Positions 55,017-63,612 of a stretch of DNA of 64,000 nucleotides are shown one piece after another. The stretch's first letter is position 1; every line of letters begins with the position of its first letter. The notes under the pieces are model-generated. The model searched no databases and was not told the DNA's origin. It saw only the letters and a program-made list of their open reading frames with translations. The position numbers and the translations under genes are program-made. The DNA comes from Anaerophaga thermohalophila DSM 12881 (GTDB lineage Bacteria > Bacteroidota > Bacteroidia > Bacteroidales > Marinilabiliaceae): NCBI RefSeq assembly GCF_000191885.1, contig NZ_AEWI01000012.1:124001-188000 (forward strand), written 5' to 3'.

Positions 55017-55088
55017 CAGTCCCTAGGGGAATCGAACCCCTGTTTCAAGAATGAAAATCTTGCGTCCTAACCACTAGACGAAGGGACC
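55017..55088 (-). tRNA. tRNA-Glu (anticodon TTC), upstream copy
   Basis: 72 bases, identical in sequence to 54632-54703. It is the first gene of the transcript starting at about 55130. Confidence 0.97.
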
Positions 55089-55135
55089 CTAAAGCGTGTC
55101 AATTATTATTTAAGTGTCTTTTTCAAACGCGGATG

Positions 55136-55166
55136 CAAAGATAAATCAAATTTCACTTCCTGCAAA
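55136..55166 (-). promoter_or_regulatory. promoter of the tRNA-Glu/rpsT transcript
   Basis: TTTG (55166-55163), a 19-base spacer and TATCTTTG (55143-55136) on the minus strand, a textbook Bacteroidota promoter. Confidence 0.85.
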
Positions 55167-55365
55167 TTTCAGTTACAAAAAATGTTACTGCTTCAAAAGT
55201 TTTCAGGCTAAATATTTTTTAAGGCTCTGATAAATTTTTCCACGCAAAAGGCGCAAATATTTGGACGCAAAAGCGCAAAAACTATATCCCGTTGCTGCGG
55301 ATTTTTAATCCATACCTTTCTTAGTAGTGGATTTCTAATCACAGTTAACTTCCACTCATCTTTCA

Positions 55366-55773
55366 TTCCGTATAAAATTAATCTAAGTAATTGGAATGAT
55401 GCAACTTATTATTCTTTAATTGATTTTAGATTCTTCGCTCCGCTCAGAATGACAAACAGCTAAAGTTGAGGTTGAGGTTGAGGTTGAGATTAAGGTTAAG
55501 AGTTCACCACAGATTACACAGATTGACACAGATTTGACAATTATCAATCAGATAGAGATTCTTCGCTCCGCTCAGAATGACAGGATGCCCGGTGTCATTC
55601 TGAGGAGGAACGACGAAGAATCTGTTCCCTGTTTTTGGTTTCTTAGATGATTAGAGGTTAATTATACATGTTCTTTTGTGGCAAACCTTGTCATGCTCGT
55701 TTCATTTCATCTTAACTCTTATATCTAAAAATCTGATAATCTATTGTGGCAATCTTTGTCATGCTTGTTTCAT
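55366..55773. repeat. composite repeat: B with two C hairpins, hexamer run, D fragment
   Basis: A B half begins near 55366 (CCGTATAAAATTAATCTAAG), is followed by a C half (55428-55454), then an imperfect GAGGTT hexamer run (55465-55500), an ACACAGATT-rich stretch, a complete C (55556-55623), and the second B half ending 55705 in GCTCGTTTCAT. A D fragment runs to 55773. The C element sits at the same place in B as at 13767 and 26111. Confidence 0.8.
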
Positions 55774-55880
55774 AAATTTACATTGACGGGATAACAAATT
55801 GTGGATTACACATGTTAAATTTTATAATACCTGAAATATGATTATTATTAGATTCTTGTAAATTATTGAATTAAGAACTA
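55774..55880. other. intergenic upstream of the LacI-type operator
   Basis: No gene or repeat recognised. 55089-55365 likewise holds only the tRNA promoter and no gene. Confidence 0.5.
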
Positions 55881-55943
55881 TGTGTACGAACACAAAATTT
55901 GTGTGTATTTTCTTTTTTACCGGGTTGATAATTCCTATTTTTG
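55881..55943 (+). promoter_or_regulatory. candidate LacI-type operator and promoter of the sugar permease
   Basis: TGTGTACGAACACA (55881-55894) is a near-perfect palindrome with a central CG, the usual form of LacI-family operators. It overlaps a further palindrome, ACACAAAATTTGTGT (55890-55904). TATTTTTG at 55936-55943 fits the -7 box; no clear TTG lies at the right distance. A long leader of about 260 bases follows before the permease start. Binding by the downstream LacI protein is inferred from position. Confidence 0.5.
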
Positions 55944-56211
55944 TATGGGAAGAAAAATTAGCAGATCGTTCGATTTTTAGATTTTAGAAATACAAGATTT
56001 AGACAAAATGTAACTTGATATTTTGAGATATTTACGTTCCGTTTTATCACGGGGTGATTGTCTGCTGTTTTGCAGAACTAATTCTAAGCGGGAGTAATCA
56101 TCCTTTTATTCCTCATCCACAGAGGGATCATTATTGAATTATGCCGCATACCATCAATTGCCGGGCGGCCGGATTGAATCAGTATTTATTAAAAGCAAAA
56201 AATGAAACATT

Positions 56212-57432
56212 ATGAGTGTTGAGGCCAAATCAAACGTTCAGGGGCGCAATCTTGTGATTGCTCTGATTATTCTTGGTACCATGTTTTTTTCCATTGGTTT
56301 TGCCCTTGGAATAAACAGTTATTTAATACCCTTGCTGAAAAGCCAGTTAAGTATCACATCGACAGAGTCGTATCTGGTTCTTGCTGCAACATTTTCAGCA
56401 TTTTTGATTTTCGGATATCCGGCATCTTTCGTGATTGCGAAAATCGGATATAAACGAACCATGGCACTTTCGTTTCTGCTCTTTGCCATTGGGTTTTATC
56501 TGTACATTCCATCCGGGAATATGGAAAGTTTGCCATTGTTTCTTGTTGCCAGTTTTATTAGTGGTATGGGAAATACTTTCCTTCAGGCAACCGTAAATCC
56601 CTATGTGACGATACTTGGCCCTATTGATAGTGCGGCCCGGCGGATGAGTATTATGGGAATACTGAACAAGCTGGCCTGGCCGGTGGCTCCGCTTTTTCTT
56701 GCTTTGATCATAGGAAAGAGTGTTGATGATGTCCGTTTTGCAGATACCACATTGCCGTTCATAATTATTATCAGCGTTTTTGTATTGTTGGGTATCATAG
56801 CTTTGTTTTCTCCGCTTCCGGAAGTGAAGGCAGTAGGTGAGGATGAGGAGAATGTAGACGATTGTCCGTACGCGGCGAAGAAGACTTCTATATGGCAGTT
56901 TCCGCACCTGTTGCTCGGCATTTTGGCATTGTTTTTTTACGTTGGCGTTGAAACGGTTGCCCTGGGAACCCTGGTCGATTATGCAGAAACATTAAACCTG
57001 GCCAATCCGGAATGGTATGCCTGGATTGCTCCGGTAGGGATGGTGGCAGGTTATATCGTCGGGATAATTTTCATCCCTAAGTACCTGAGCCAGTCAACTG
57101 CGCTGGTGGCAAGTGCTATTGTTGCTATTGCCGGATCGCTGCTGGTTGTCTTGACACCTCCCGAAATATCTATCTTCTTTGTCGTTTTGGTTGCATTGGG
57201 CTGTGCTTTGATGTGGCCTGCTATATGGCCGTTGGCAATGACCGATCTTGGGAGATTTACAAAACAGGGCGGTTCATTGATGGTCGTTTCCATTGTTGGT
57301 GGCGCTTTAATACCGACACTTTATGGTTTTCTAAAAGACCTTTATGGTGCTCAAAATGCTTACTGGCTCGCAGTGCCTTTGTTTGGGTATATTTTATATT
57401 ATGCGCTGAAAGGCCATAAAGTGAGAACTTAG
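56212..57432 (+). CDS. MFS sugar permease, FucP/GluP-like
   Basis: 406 residues, 12 membrane helices. FucP-family features: IGFALGINSYLIPLLKSQL in helix 1, SGMGNTFLQATVNPYVTILG in helix 4-5 and LVALGCALMWPAIWPLAMTD. These transporters carry fucose, glucose or galactose with protons across the inner membrane; the sugar is not clear here. It is followed after 26 bp by a LacI regulator gene. Confidence 0.9.
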   Translation: MSVEAKSNVQGRNLVIALIILGTMFFSIGFALGINSYLIPLLKSQLSITSTESYLVLAATFSAFLIFGYPASFVIAKIGYKRTMALSFLLFAIGFYLYIPSGNMESLPLFLVASFISGMGNTFLQATVNPYVTILGPIDSAARRMSIMGILNKLAWPVAPLFLALIIGKSVDDVRFADTTLPFIIIISVFVLLGIIALFSPLPEVKAVGEDEENVDDCPYAAKKTSIWQFPHLLLGILALFFYVGVETVALGTLVDYAETLNLANPEWYAWIAPVGMVAGYIVGIIFIPKYLSQSTALVASAIVAIAGSLLVVLTPPEISIFFVVLVALGCALMWPAIWPLAMTDLGRFTKQGGSLMVVSIVGGALIPTLYGFLKDLYGAQNAYWLAVPLFGYILYYALKGHKVRT

Positions 57433-57458
57433 TAATCTGACGATCCGTCTTTGATAAT

Positions 57459-58523
57459 ATGCCGAACAAAGGGAAAAAGATAGCAAGAATTAAAGATATT
57501 GCTGCGCTGGCAGAGGTATCGCCGGGGACGGTAGACCGTGTAATTCATAACCGCGGTAAGGTCTCTGAGAAGGCCAGAGAAAGGGTTTTGAAGAGCATGA
57601 AAGAGCTCAACTATGAGCCGAATATTATGGCTCGGGCACTTGTTTCTACCGGGGAATACAGGATTGCCGTGTTAATACCCGATCCCTCCAACGATGAGTA
57701 CTGGGAAGCCCCCAACAGGGGGGTTGATCAGGCGGCTGAAGAGATGCGGCAATATGGCGTAGTTGTGGATAAATATCTTTTTCATCAGGAAGATGCACAA
57801 TCTTTCAGGGAAAGTGCAAACAGAATTTCCGATATGAGCTATAACGGTATCCTGGTGGCTCCCATGTTTTACCGGGAGTCTCTTTCTTTCCTGAATCGGT
57901 GGAGCAAAGAAGGGATTCCGTTCAATCTGTTCAATACTAATATTCCCGATTACCAACCGGTATCTTATGTAGGCCAGGACTCCTATCAGAGTGGTGTGTT
58001 GGCCGGAAAACTCCTGCATTATGGCTGCGAAAAGGGAACTTTGGTAGTTGTCCATATTGATAAGGAAGTTTCCAACTTAACTCACCTGATAAGGAAAGAG
58101 CAGGGGTTTATTGACTACTTTGGTGAAAATAATGACACGGGTCGGATTAAAATTGTTCGAATTGAAGTCAATGACTGGGAGGACAAAGAAGCATGTCAAA
58201 AAAATCTGGATGCACTTTTTGAAAAATATTCCGACATCCGGGGCTTTTTTGTAACCAATTCGCGCGCCTATATTTTGGGAGATTATTTTAACCTGCGCCG
58301 TTTGAAAGGGATTAAGCTGGTAGGCTATGATCTACTTTCCAGGAATCTCTCGCTTTTGAATTCGGGAACCATTGATTTTTTAATCAATCAAAACCCGAAG
58401 GGACAAGGTTACCTGGGAATAACAATGCTGGTTGATCATCTGGTGTTTAAGAAAGAAGTTGAACCTATTAAGTATTTGCCCCTGGATGTTGTGACCAGGG
58501 AGAATGCTCAGTACTATATTTGA
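57459..58523 (+). CDS. LacI-family transcriptional regulator
   Basis: 354 residues. N-terminal helix-turn-helix and hinge RIKDIAALAEVSPGTVDRVI, EKARERVLKSMKELNYEPNI, MARALV, then a periplasmic-binding-like core (YRIAVLIPDPSNDEYWEAPN, GVDQAAEEM) with LINQNPKGQGYLGI near the C-terminus. The D-R pair in GTVDRVI is typical of Bacteroidota members. It probably controls the permease before it via the TGTGTACGAACACA site, with a sugar as effector. Confidence 0.95.
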   Translation: MPNKGKKIARIKDIAALAEVSPGTVDRVIHNRGKVSEKARERVLKSMKELNYEPNIMARALVSTGEYRIAVLIPDPSNDEYWEAPNRGVDQAAEEMRQYGVVVDKYLFHQEDAQSFRESANRISDMSYNGILVAPMFYRESLSFLNRWSKEGIPFNLFNTNIPDYQPVSYVGQDSYQSGVLAGKLLHYGCEKGTLVVVHIDKEVSNLTHLIRKEQGFIDYFGENNDTGRIKIVRIEVNDWEDKEACQKNLDALFEKYSDIRGFFVTNSRAYILGDYFNLRRLKGIKLVGYDLLSRNLSLLNSGTIDFLINQNPKGQGYLGITMLVDHLVFKKEVEPIKYLPLDVVTRENAQYYI

Positions 58524-58697
58524 GATTTGTCACGTATGAATAGTCGGAATTCAGTCATTAGACAATAGGGCGAAGCATAGGACAGAGAGCATGAGGCATT
58601 GGGAATGGCCTAAAGAACGGCAGGGTTCCTCACACCGTTAAGATGTTCCGGAAGCCCACCCCATTCACTCATGTCCATGATTACCTGATATTATTTT
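58524..58697. other. intergenic before the metK promoter
   Basis: No gene recognised. Contains low-complexity AGGCATTGGGAATGG-like sequence similar in character to that after the MFS remnant. Confidence 0.5.
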
Positions 58698-58728
58698 TTT
58701 GAATAATTCTAAATAATTTGTATCTTTG
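58698..58728 (+). promoter_or_regulatory. metK promoter
   Basis: TTTG (58698-58701), a 19-base spacer and TATCTTTG (58721-58728). The expected start, near 58735, is the first base of the riboswitch. Confidence 0.88.
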
Positions 58729-58736
58729 CAATACAA

Positions 58737-58819
58737 AAGTGGATGGATTTGGCTGCTTGCAACCACTATAAAACAATGCTAAAATGTGATTTTTAGCCTG
58801 CCAGTTGTTTTTTCCATCC
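58737..58819 (+). promoter_or_regulatory. SAM-II-class riboswitch upstream of metK
   Basis: P1 is AGTGG (58738-58742)/CCACT (58763-58767). The loop contains GATTTGGCTGCTTGCAA, matching the conserved SAM-II GATTT...GCTTGCA block. After P1 comes ATAAAACAATGCTAAAA with the invariant GCTAAA, and GGCT (58751-58754) can pair AGCC (58795-58798) to make the pseudoknot. GGATGGA (58741-58747) and TCCATCC (58813-58819), followed by T-rich sequence, form a competing 7-bp stem that may be the off-state. SAM binding would lower metK expression. Confidence 0.8.
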
Positions 58820-58897
58820 TTTGTTTTTATTGTATAATCTAAATTTGCCCGGCATTAATAAATGCTATGGGTAAATTGCAGTAATTCTTAAGTTATT

Positions 58898-60148
58898 ATG
58901 GGATATCTGTTTACTTCAGAATCTGTGTCGGAGGGGCATCCCGATAAGGTTGCCGACCAGATATCGGATGCGGTATTGGATGAGTTGCTCCGTCAGGATC
59001 CGAATTCAAAAGTTGCCTGTGAAACATTGGTCACCACCGGGCTGGTAGTTGTAAGCGGGGAGATACGCACCAATGGCTATGTTCCGGTGCAACAGGTGGC
59101 ACGCGATACCATTGAACGAATTGGCTATACGAAAGCCGATTATATGTTTGATTCGGGGTCGTGTGGCGTAATTTCTGCACTTCACGAGCAAAGTGATGAT
59201 ATTAATCGCGGCGTTGACAGGGATGGAGAAGATATGCAGGGCGCCGGTGACCAGGGAATGATGTTTGGTTATGCCTGTCGTGACACAGAAAATTTCATGC
59301 CGCTACCGTTGTATCTCTCTCATTATCTTCTTCAGGAACTGGCGGATATCCGTCGCGAAGGCAAAGAGATGACTTATTTGCGGCCCGACTCTAAATCGCA
59401 GGTCACTATTGAGTATGATGACGACAACATGCCCATTCATGTTAATACTATTGTTATATCTACCCAGCACGATCCATTCGATCCCAGCGATGAAGTGATG
59501 CATGATGTGATAGAGCATGATGTGGAAAATATTTTGATTCCAAGACTTAAAGCGAAACTTAAGCCTGAGCTTCAAAGACTTTTTAAGGGATATAAATTGT
59601 ATGTAAATCCAACCGGTCGTTTTGTGATAGGCGGTCCGCACGGCGATACAGGACTGACCGGACGCAAAATTATTGTGGACACTTATGGAGGTAAGTGTGC
59701 TCACGGCGGAGGTGCCTTTTCGGGGAAGGATTGTTCAAAGGTAGACCGCTCTGCAGCCTATGCAACCCGTCATATTGCCAAAAATATGGTGGCGGCAGGT
59801 GTTGCCGATGAAGTGCTTGTGCATGTTGCCTACGCCATTGGCGTGGCAGAACCGGTAGGATTGTATGTAAATACTTACGGTACCTCGAGGGTTAACATGA
59901 GCGACGGGGAAATAGCCGAAAAGATCAGCGCGATATTCGACCTTCGTCCGGGAAAGATTATTAAGCGTCTGGGACTTAAAAACCCTATTTTTACACCGAC
60001 TGCTGCTTACGGCCACATGGGACGCGACCCATATACGGCAAAAGTTAAATTCCTGGAAGATGGCAGGGAAGTGGAACGTGAGGTGGAATTTTTTACCTGG
60101 GAAAAACTCGACTATGTTGATCAGATAAAAGATGCTTTTGGATTATAG
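58898..60148 (+). CDS. metK: S-adenosylmethionine synthetase
   Basis: 416 residues, the usual Bacteroidota length. [18 protein letters not shown] (methionine/ATP site), [13 protein letters not shown] (metal site), [40 protein letters not shown], and a C-terminal AYGHMGR. It makes SAM from methionine and ATP. Expression is likely controlled by the SAM-II-type leader directly upstream. Confidence 0.99.
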   Translation: MGYLFTSESVSEGHPDKVADQISDAVLDELLRQDPNSKVACETLVTTGLVVVSGEIRTNGYVPVQQVARDTIERIGYTKADYMFDSGSCGVISALHEQSDDINRGVDRDGEDMQGAGDQGMMFGYACRDTENFMPLPLYLSHYLLQELADIRREGKEMTYLRPDSKSQVTIEYDDDNMPIHVNTIVISTQHDPFDPSDEVMHDVIEHDVENILIPRLKAKLKPELQRLFKGYKLYVNPTGRFVIGGPHGDTGLTGRKIIVDTYGGKCAHGGGAFSGKDCSKVDRSAAYATRHIAKNMVAAGVADEVLVHVAYAIGVAEPVGLYVNTYGTSRVNMSDGEIAEKISAIFDLRPGKIIKRLGLKNPIFTPTAAYGHMGRDPYTAKVKFLEDGREVEREVEFFTWEKLDYVDQIKDAFGL

Positions 60149-60210
60149 GATAATCCTTGTCCGTAATCAAAAGGTGATTACTGTGTTTGCTAATTTTTTA
60201 TCTTTGTCAC

Positions 60211-60290
60211 ATCACCTCCTTTCTTTTTAGTTAGGGGAGTCGGAAGAGGAAGCGGTGGCTTGGACGGCAATTGGCTTCCTCTTCTTTTTT
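60211..60290 (+). ncRNA. candidate small RNA beginning with the anti-Shine-Dalgarno sequence
   Basis: TATCTTTG (60199-60206) fits a -7 box, but the -33 site is poor. The expected transcript begins with ATCACCTCCTTTCT (60211-60224), a 14-base match to the 3' end of 16S rRNA, and ends in a strong hairpin with a T-run at 60243-60290. If transcribed it could pair with ribosome binding sites. The same hairpin would serve as the metK terminator, so the RNA may be only a terminator region. Entirely predicted. Confidence 0.35.
60243..60290 (+). terminator. terminator downstream of metK
   Basis: 11-bp stem GAAGAGGAAGC (60243-60253)/GCTTCCTCTTC (60274-60284), 20-base loop, T-run 60285-60290. Confidence 0.9.
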
Positions 60291-60296
60291 CCTTTA

Positions 60297-60490
60297 GGTT
60301 ACACAGAGAGCACAGAGGAGACACAGAGTATGTTTTTTATTCTCTGGTTTCAGTGTTTACTTAGTGCCTATTTTGTTTCTTCTGTTTCAAATTATTTTCT
60401 TTTTGCGTTTACACAAAGTTTCAGCGGGGTTGATTTATTAAATTCTCGGTGAGGCTCTGAGCTTCCTCCATGGAACTCAGTGTAACAATA
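60297..60490. repeat. ACAGAG-type low-complexity dispersed repeat
   Basis: Starts GGTTACACAGAGAGCACAGA and ends with CTCAGTGTAAC, which is roughly inverse. Such CACAGAG-rich sequence is common in many bacterial intergenic regions. No gene. Confidence 0.4.
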
Positions 60491-60548
60491 TTTTTCATTT
60501 CCGTCATTATTTATAGCAGTGTTCAAAAAACTGTGTCATCTCCTTTTT

Positions 60549-60840
60549 CATCAGTATAAAATTAGTCTAAGTCATTGGTCTGATGGAACTCGCATGATTG
60601 ATTCTATACATCAACTTTTGTGATAAACCTTGTCATGCTCGTTTCATCACTGTAAATATTCTTTCTTTATACGGGCAAGCTGTATTGTTGCATGGGGTTA
60701 GAAAAAAAGCTTAAAAGCAAAGACGTATGTTGTGTTTATAATTCACACTACCGGCTAATGACTAAAAACTAATGACTAAATTACTTATATCTAAAAATCT
60801 AAAAATCTATTAAGGTAAACCTTGTCATGCTCGTTTCATC
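60549..60840 (-). repeat. B element followed by D element
   Basis: B 60549-60648 with CATCAG and CTGATG arms; D 60645-60840 (CTGTAAATATTC ... AAAATCTATTAAGG, B-like tail). Nearly the same pair as at 12501-12794 and 26259-26566. The spacer 60841-61033 before the sugar transferase holds nothing recognisable. Confidence 0.88.
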
Positions 60841-61033
60841 CACAAAACAATTCTTTTTATACACTCTTTTAGTCAGTCTGCCAAATTGTTATTGAAGTTC
60901 ATGCACAGCCGTTGTATTTTGACCAATATTGAAACTTCCATGATACAAAGCTCAAAGAAGAATAGAAATTCTATCATGGGAGTTCCCTTAGACTATATAT
61001 AATAAAAACAGATTTTCTAAGGAATTAAAAAGC

Positions 61034-62149
61034 ATGCTTCATTTCTATCATCAGACATCAATTGTTTCTGAAACAACGGTCACTCCCGCGCCACGCATAG
61101 CAGATGGGGGGAGAACGTTTCGGATAAAGAAGAAAATTGATGAATCGGTTTATCATTTTCTTGCCCGGTTTTGCGATGTAGAAGCCGAAGATTCGCTGGT
61201 GGTATCTACTTCCAATTCCTTCAATATTACCATCAGAGGCGGACAGCAATTCAGGACCATTATTAATCTTCAACGACTGAATGAAGTGAGGAAGCTTTGT
61301 GAATTCCTTGCCGAAACGAATCACCAATTGCGTGATGAGGGATTGTTCATTTGCTGCCTGGAAACCTCCAAACTGCGAAAACAAAGATTATTCCGGAAAT
61401 ATCCCCCGGGCATCCGGAAGCTGTATTATTTTTTTGATTACCTGATTAAGCGTGTGGCTCCGACAATGAGAGCCACCCGATGGTTTTACAAGCTGTTAAC
61501 CGGCGATCGAAACAAGGTCATTTCTTTTTATGAGATGGTGGGGCGGTTAATTTATTGCGGTTTTCAGGTGGAGTATGATGAGGTGATTGATGGTCGTCAC
61601 TACCTGGTGGCACGAAAAATTTCGCGGCCTCCTGCCAGCCGGTTAAAAGAACGCTACGGGTTACTTCTTTCCCTCAACAGGGTAGGGAGAGAGGGTAAAA
61701 TGATCCGCGTTTATAAATTCCGTACCATGGTCGCATTCAGCGAATACGTTCAGGAACACATTTACAGGAAAAACAAACTGGGTGCTAACGGGAAATTCAG
61801 GGATGATAAACGTGTAACAATACTTGGCGGTATATTTCGTAAGTTCTGGATTGATGAATGGCCCATGATCATAAATTTATTGAAAGGAGAAATGAAACTG
61901 GTTGGAGTCCGGCCGCTTAGTCCTCAGTATCTTGCCCTTTATGATCCGGATGTAGTCCGCCGGCGTCTCTCGGTAAAGCCGGGGCTTGTCCCTCCGTTTT
62001 ATGCCGATCTGCCATCGACACTGGAAGAAATTCAAGCTTCTGAAATTCGCTATATTGAACGCTATAAACAGGCCCCCTTCCGGACGGATGTGATATATCT
62101 CTTCAGGGCTTTGTGGAACATTGTTGGTTGTGGTGCCAGAAGTAAATAA
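61034..62149 (+). CDS. sugar transferase with N-terminal extension (exopolysaccharide/O-antigen initiation type)
   Basis: 371 residues. The C-terminal ~150 residues carry the bacterial sugar transferase pattern (MIRVYKFRTMVAFSEYVQEH, KFWIDEWPMIINLLKGEMKL, VGVRPLSPQYLALYD, SVKPGLVPPFYADLP). The usual long hydrophobic N-terminal part is missing; the first ~200 residues are soluble and unrecognised. PF02397 enzymes normally start glycan synthesis by moving a sugar phosphate to undecaprenyl phosphate. The lack of membrane helices is unusual, so a variant role or peripheral attachment is possible. It heads the polysaccharide genes. Confidence 0.85.
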   Translation: MLHFYHQTSIVSETTVTPAPRIADGGRTFRIKKKIDESVYHFLARFCDVEAEDSLVVSTSNSFNITIRGGQQFRTIINLQRLNEVRKLCEFLAETNHQLRDEGLFICCLETSKLRKQRLFRKYPPGIRKLYYFFDYLIKRVAPTMRATRWFYKLLTGDRNKVISFYEMVGRLIYCGFQVEYDEVIDGRHYLVARKISRPPASRLKERYGLLLSLNRVGREGKMIRVYKFRTMVAFSEYVQEHIYRKNKLGANGKFRDDKRVTILGGIFRKFWIDEWPMIINLLKGEMKLVGVRPLSPQYLALYDPDVVRRRLSVKPGLVPPFYADLPSTLEEIQASEIRYIERYKQAPFRTDVIYLFRALWNIVGCGARSK

Positions 62150-62157
62150 TTATTTGG

Positions 62158-63612
62158 ATGGGAGAACGCAAAGCCTTCATCAAAGACACAGTTGTTTATG
62201 GACTTGGTAACGGGCTGAAGAAATTCATTGGTCTGTTTCTTCTTCCCTTTTATACTCGTGCTCTCAGCGTTGGCGAGTTTGGAATGCTTGAAACGCTTGG
62301 TACAACGGCCGCCCTGTTAGGCGGTTTTTTTTCGGCCGGCCTGGATTCATCCTGTGGGTTTTATTTTTTTAAAGCATCAGACGATCAAAAGGGAGATGTA
62401 TTGTCGACAGCTTTTTTCCTACGGATTTTCTCATTTCTGCTGATTGTTCCGTTACTGTTTTTTCGTAATGGTTTTTCTCAACTTCTTTTTGGAAGCAAGG
62501 ACTTTTCTTTTCTTGTCTTACTGCTGTTGATTTTGGTGCCTGTGAATCTGATGATGAGCGAACAGTCGCATTTGTTCCGGTATTTCAGGCAGCCATGGCG
62601 CTATAATTTGATAACGGTACTGAAGTCGCTGACCAATATTGGTTTGGGGATTACCCTGGTTATAGTGTTGAAACAAGGGGTAGAAGGTGCTATGTGGGCA
62701 CGTATAGGGAGTAGTTTTCTGGTGGTGGTTGTGGCATTTGCCGGGTTTAATTTTCGGAAGTACAGTTTTCGTTTTTCCATGTATTGGGCCCGGCAACTGT
62801 TTAAATACGGATTTCCTCTTATATGGGTAGGTATAGCAACCTGGGTTTTCAACAGCAGCGATCGCTACTTTTTATTACATTATCGCGACCTGGATGAAGT
62901 GGGACTGTATTCCATCGGTGCCATTTTTTCTCAACCTGTACTTTTGGTCAATATGGCAGTTCAGATGAGTTTTGGTGTTTTGTTTTTTCAGGCATACTAT
63001 GCCGAGAAGGATACACTCAAACCCCGATCACGGAAGATGGCCATTGATCTGTATCTGGTTTATCTGGCCGGTGCTGTGCTGCTGGCAACCGTATTGTCGG
63101 TTTTTGCAGATATTCTGGTGCCATTTGTAACCACGTCCGATTATTCCGAAGGATCCAGGGTTGTGCCGTTTCTTGTGTTTTCATATATTGCGGCACAATC
63201 GTTCCAAACCATGGGACCGGGCATCTCTTTGTCGGAAAAGACCTGGCACTATACCTGGATCACCGGATTAACGGCTCTGCTTAATATCGGGCTCAACTTT
63301 CTGTTGGTACCGCTCCTGGGGTTTTTGGGAGCCGGCGTGGCAACTCTTGCGTCGTTTGTGGTTTACTGGCAGGTAAAGGTTTGGGTGGCTGCCAGATATT
63401 TCCCCGTTGCATATCCTTTCCGGAGAATCAACTTGTTTTTCATCATGGGCTTGTCATTGTCAGTCGTGGTGGCGTTATGGCCTGGTCTTTTTGATATATG
63501 GCTGCGATCAGCCATCGTTCTGGTAGTAGCAGCTTCGGTTTTTTTGCTTAAATTGATGCCACCATCCATTCTTAAAAAGTTGTGGTTAAGATTTAAAAAA
63601 GGTGTTGGATGA
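62158..63612 (+). CDS. polysaccharide flippase (Wzx-like, MATE superfamily)
   Basis: 484 residues with 12-14 membrane helices. It starts ERKAFIKDTVVYGLGNGLKK and FIGLFLLPFYTRALSVGEFG, the usual Wzx opening, and has the FNSSDRYFLLHYRDLDEVGL segment of polysaccharide exporters. It moves the lipid-linked repeat unit across the inner membrane. 8 bp after the sugar transferase and overlapping the next gene by ATGA. Confidence 0.92.
   Translation: MGERKAFIKDTVVYGLGNGLKKFIGLFLLPFYTRALSVGEFGMLETLGTTAALLGGFFSAGLDSSCGFYFFKASDDQKGDVLSTAFFLRIFSFLLIVPLLFFRNGFSQLLFGSKDFSFLVLLLLILVPVNLMMSEQSHLFRYFRQPWRYNLITVLKSLTNIGLGITLVIVLKQGVEGAMWARIGSSFLVVVVAFAGFNFRKYSFRFSMYWARQLFKYGFPLIWVGIATWVFNSSDRYFLLHYRDLDEVGLYSIGAIFSQPVLLVNMAVQMSFGVLFFQAYYAEKDTLKPRSRKMAIDLYLVYLAGAVLLATVLSVFADILVPFVTTSDYSEGSRVVPFLVFSYIAAQSFQTMGPGISLSEKTWHYTWITGLTALLNIGLNFLLVPLLGFLGAGVATLASFVVYWQVKVWVAARYFPVAYPFRRINLFFIMGLSLSVVVALWPGLFDIWLRSAIVLVVAASVFLLKLMPPSILKKLWLRFKKGVG

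Noticed and set aside
55465-55500. GAGGTT hexamer run as a phase-variation tract
   Set aside because: It is imperfect, intergenic and within a repeat composite, not in a promoter or coding region.
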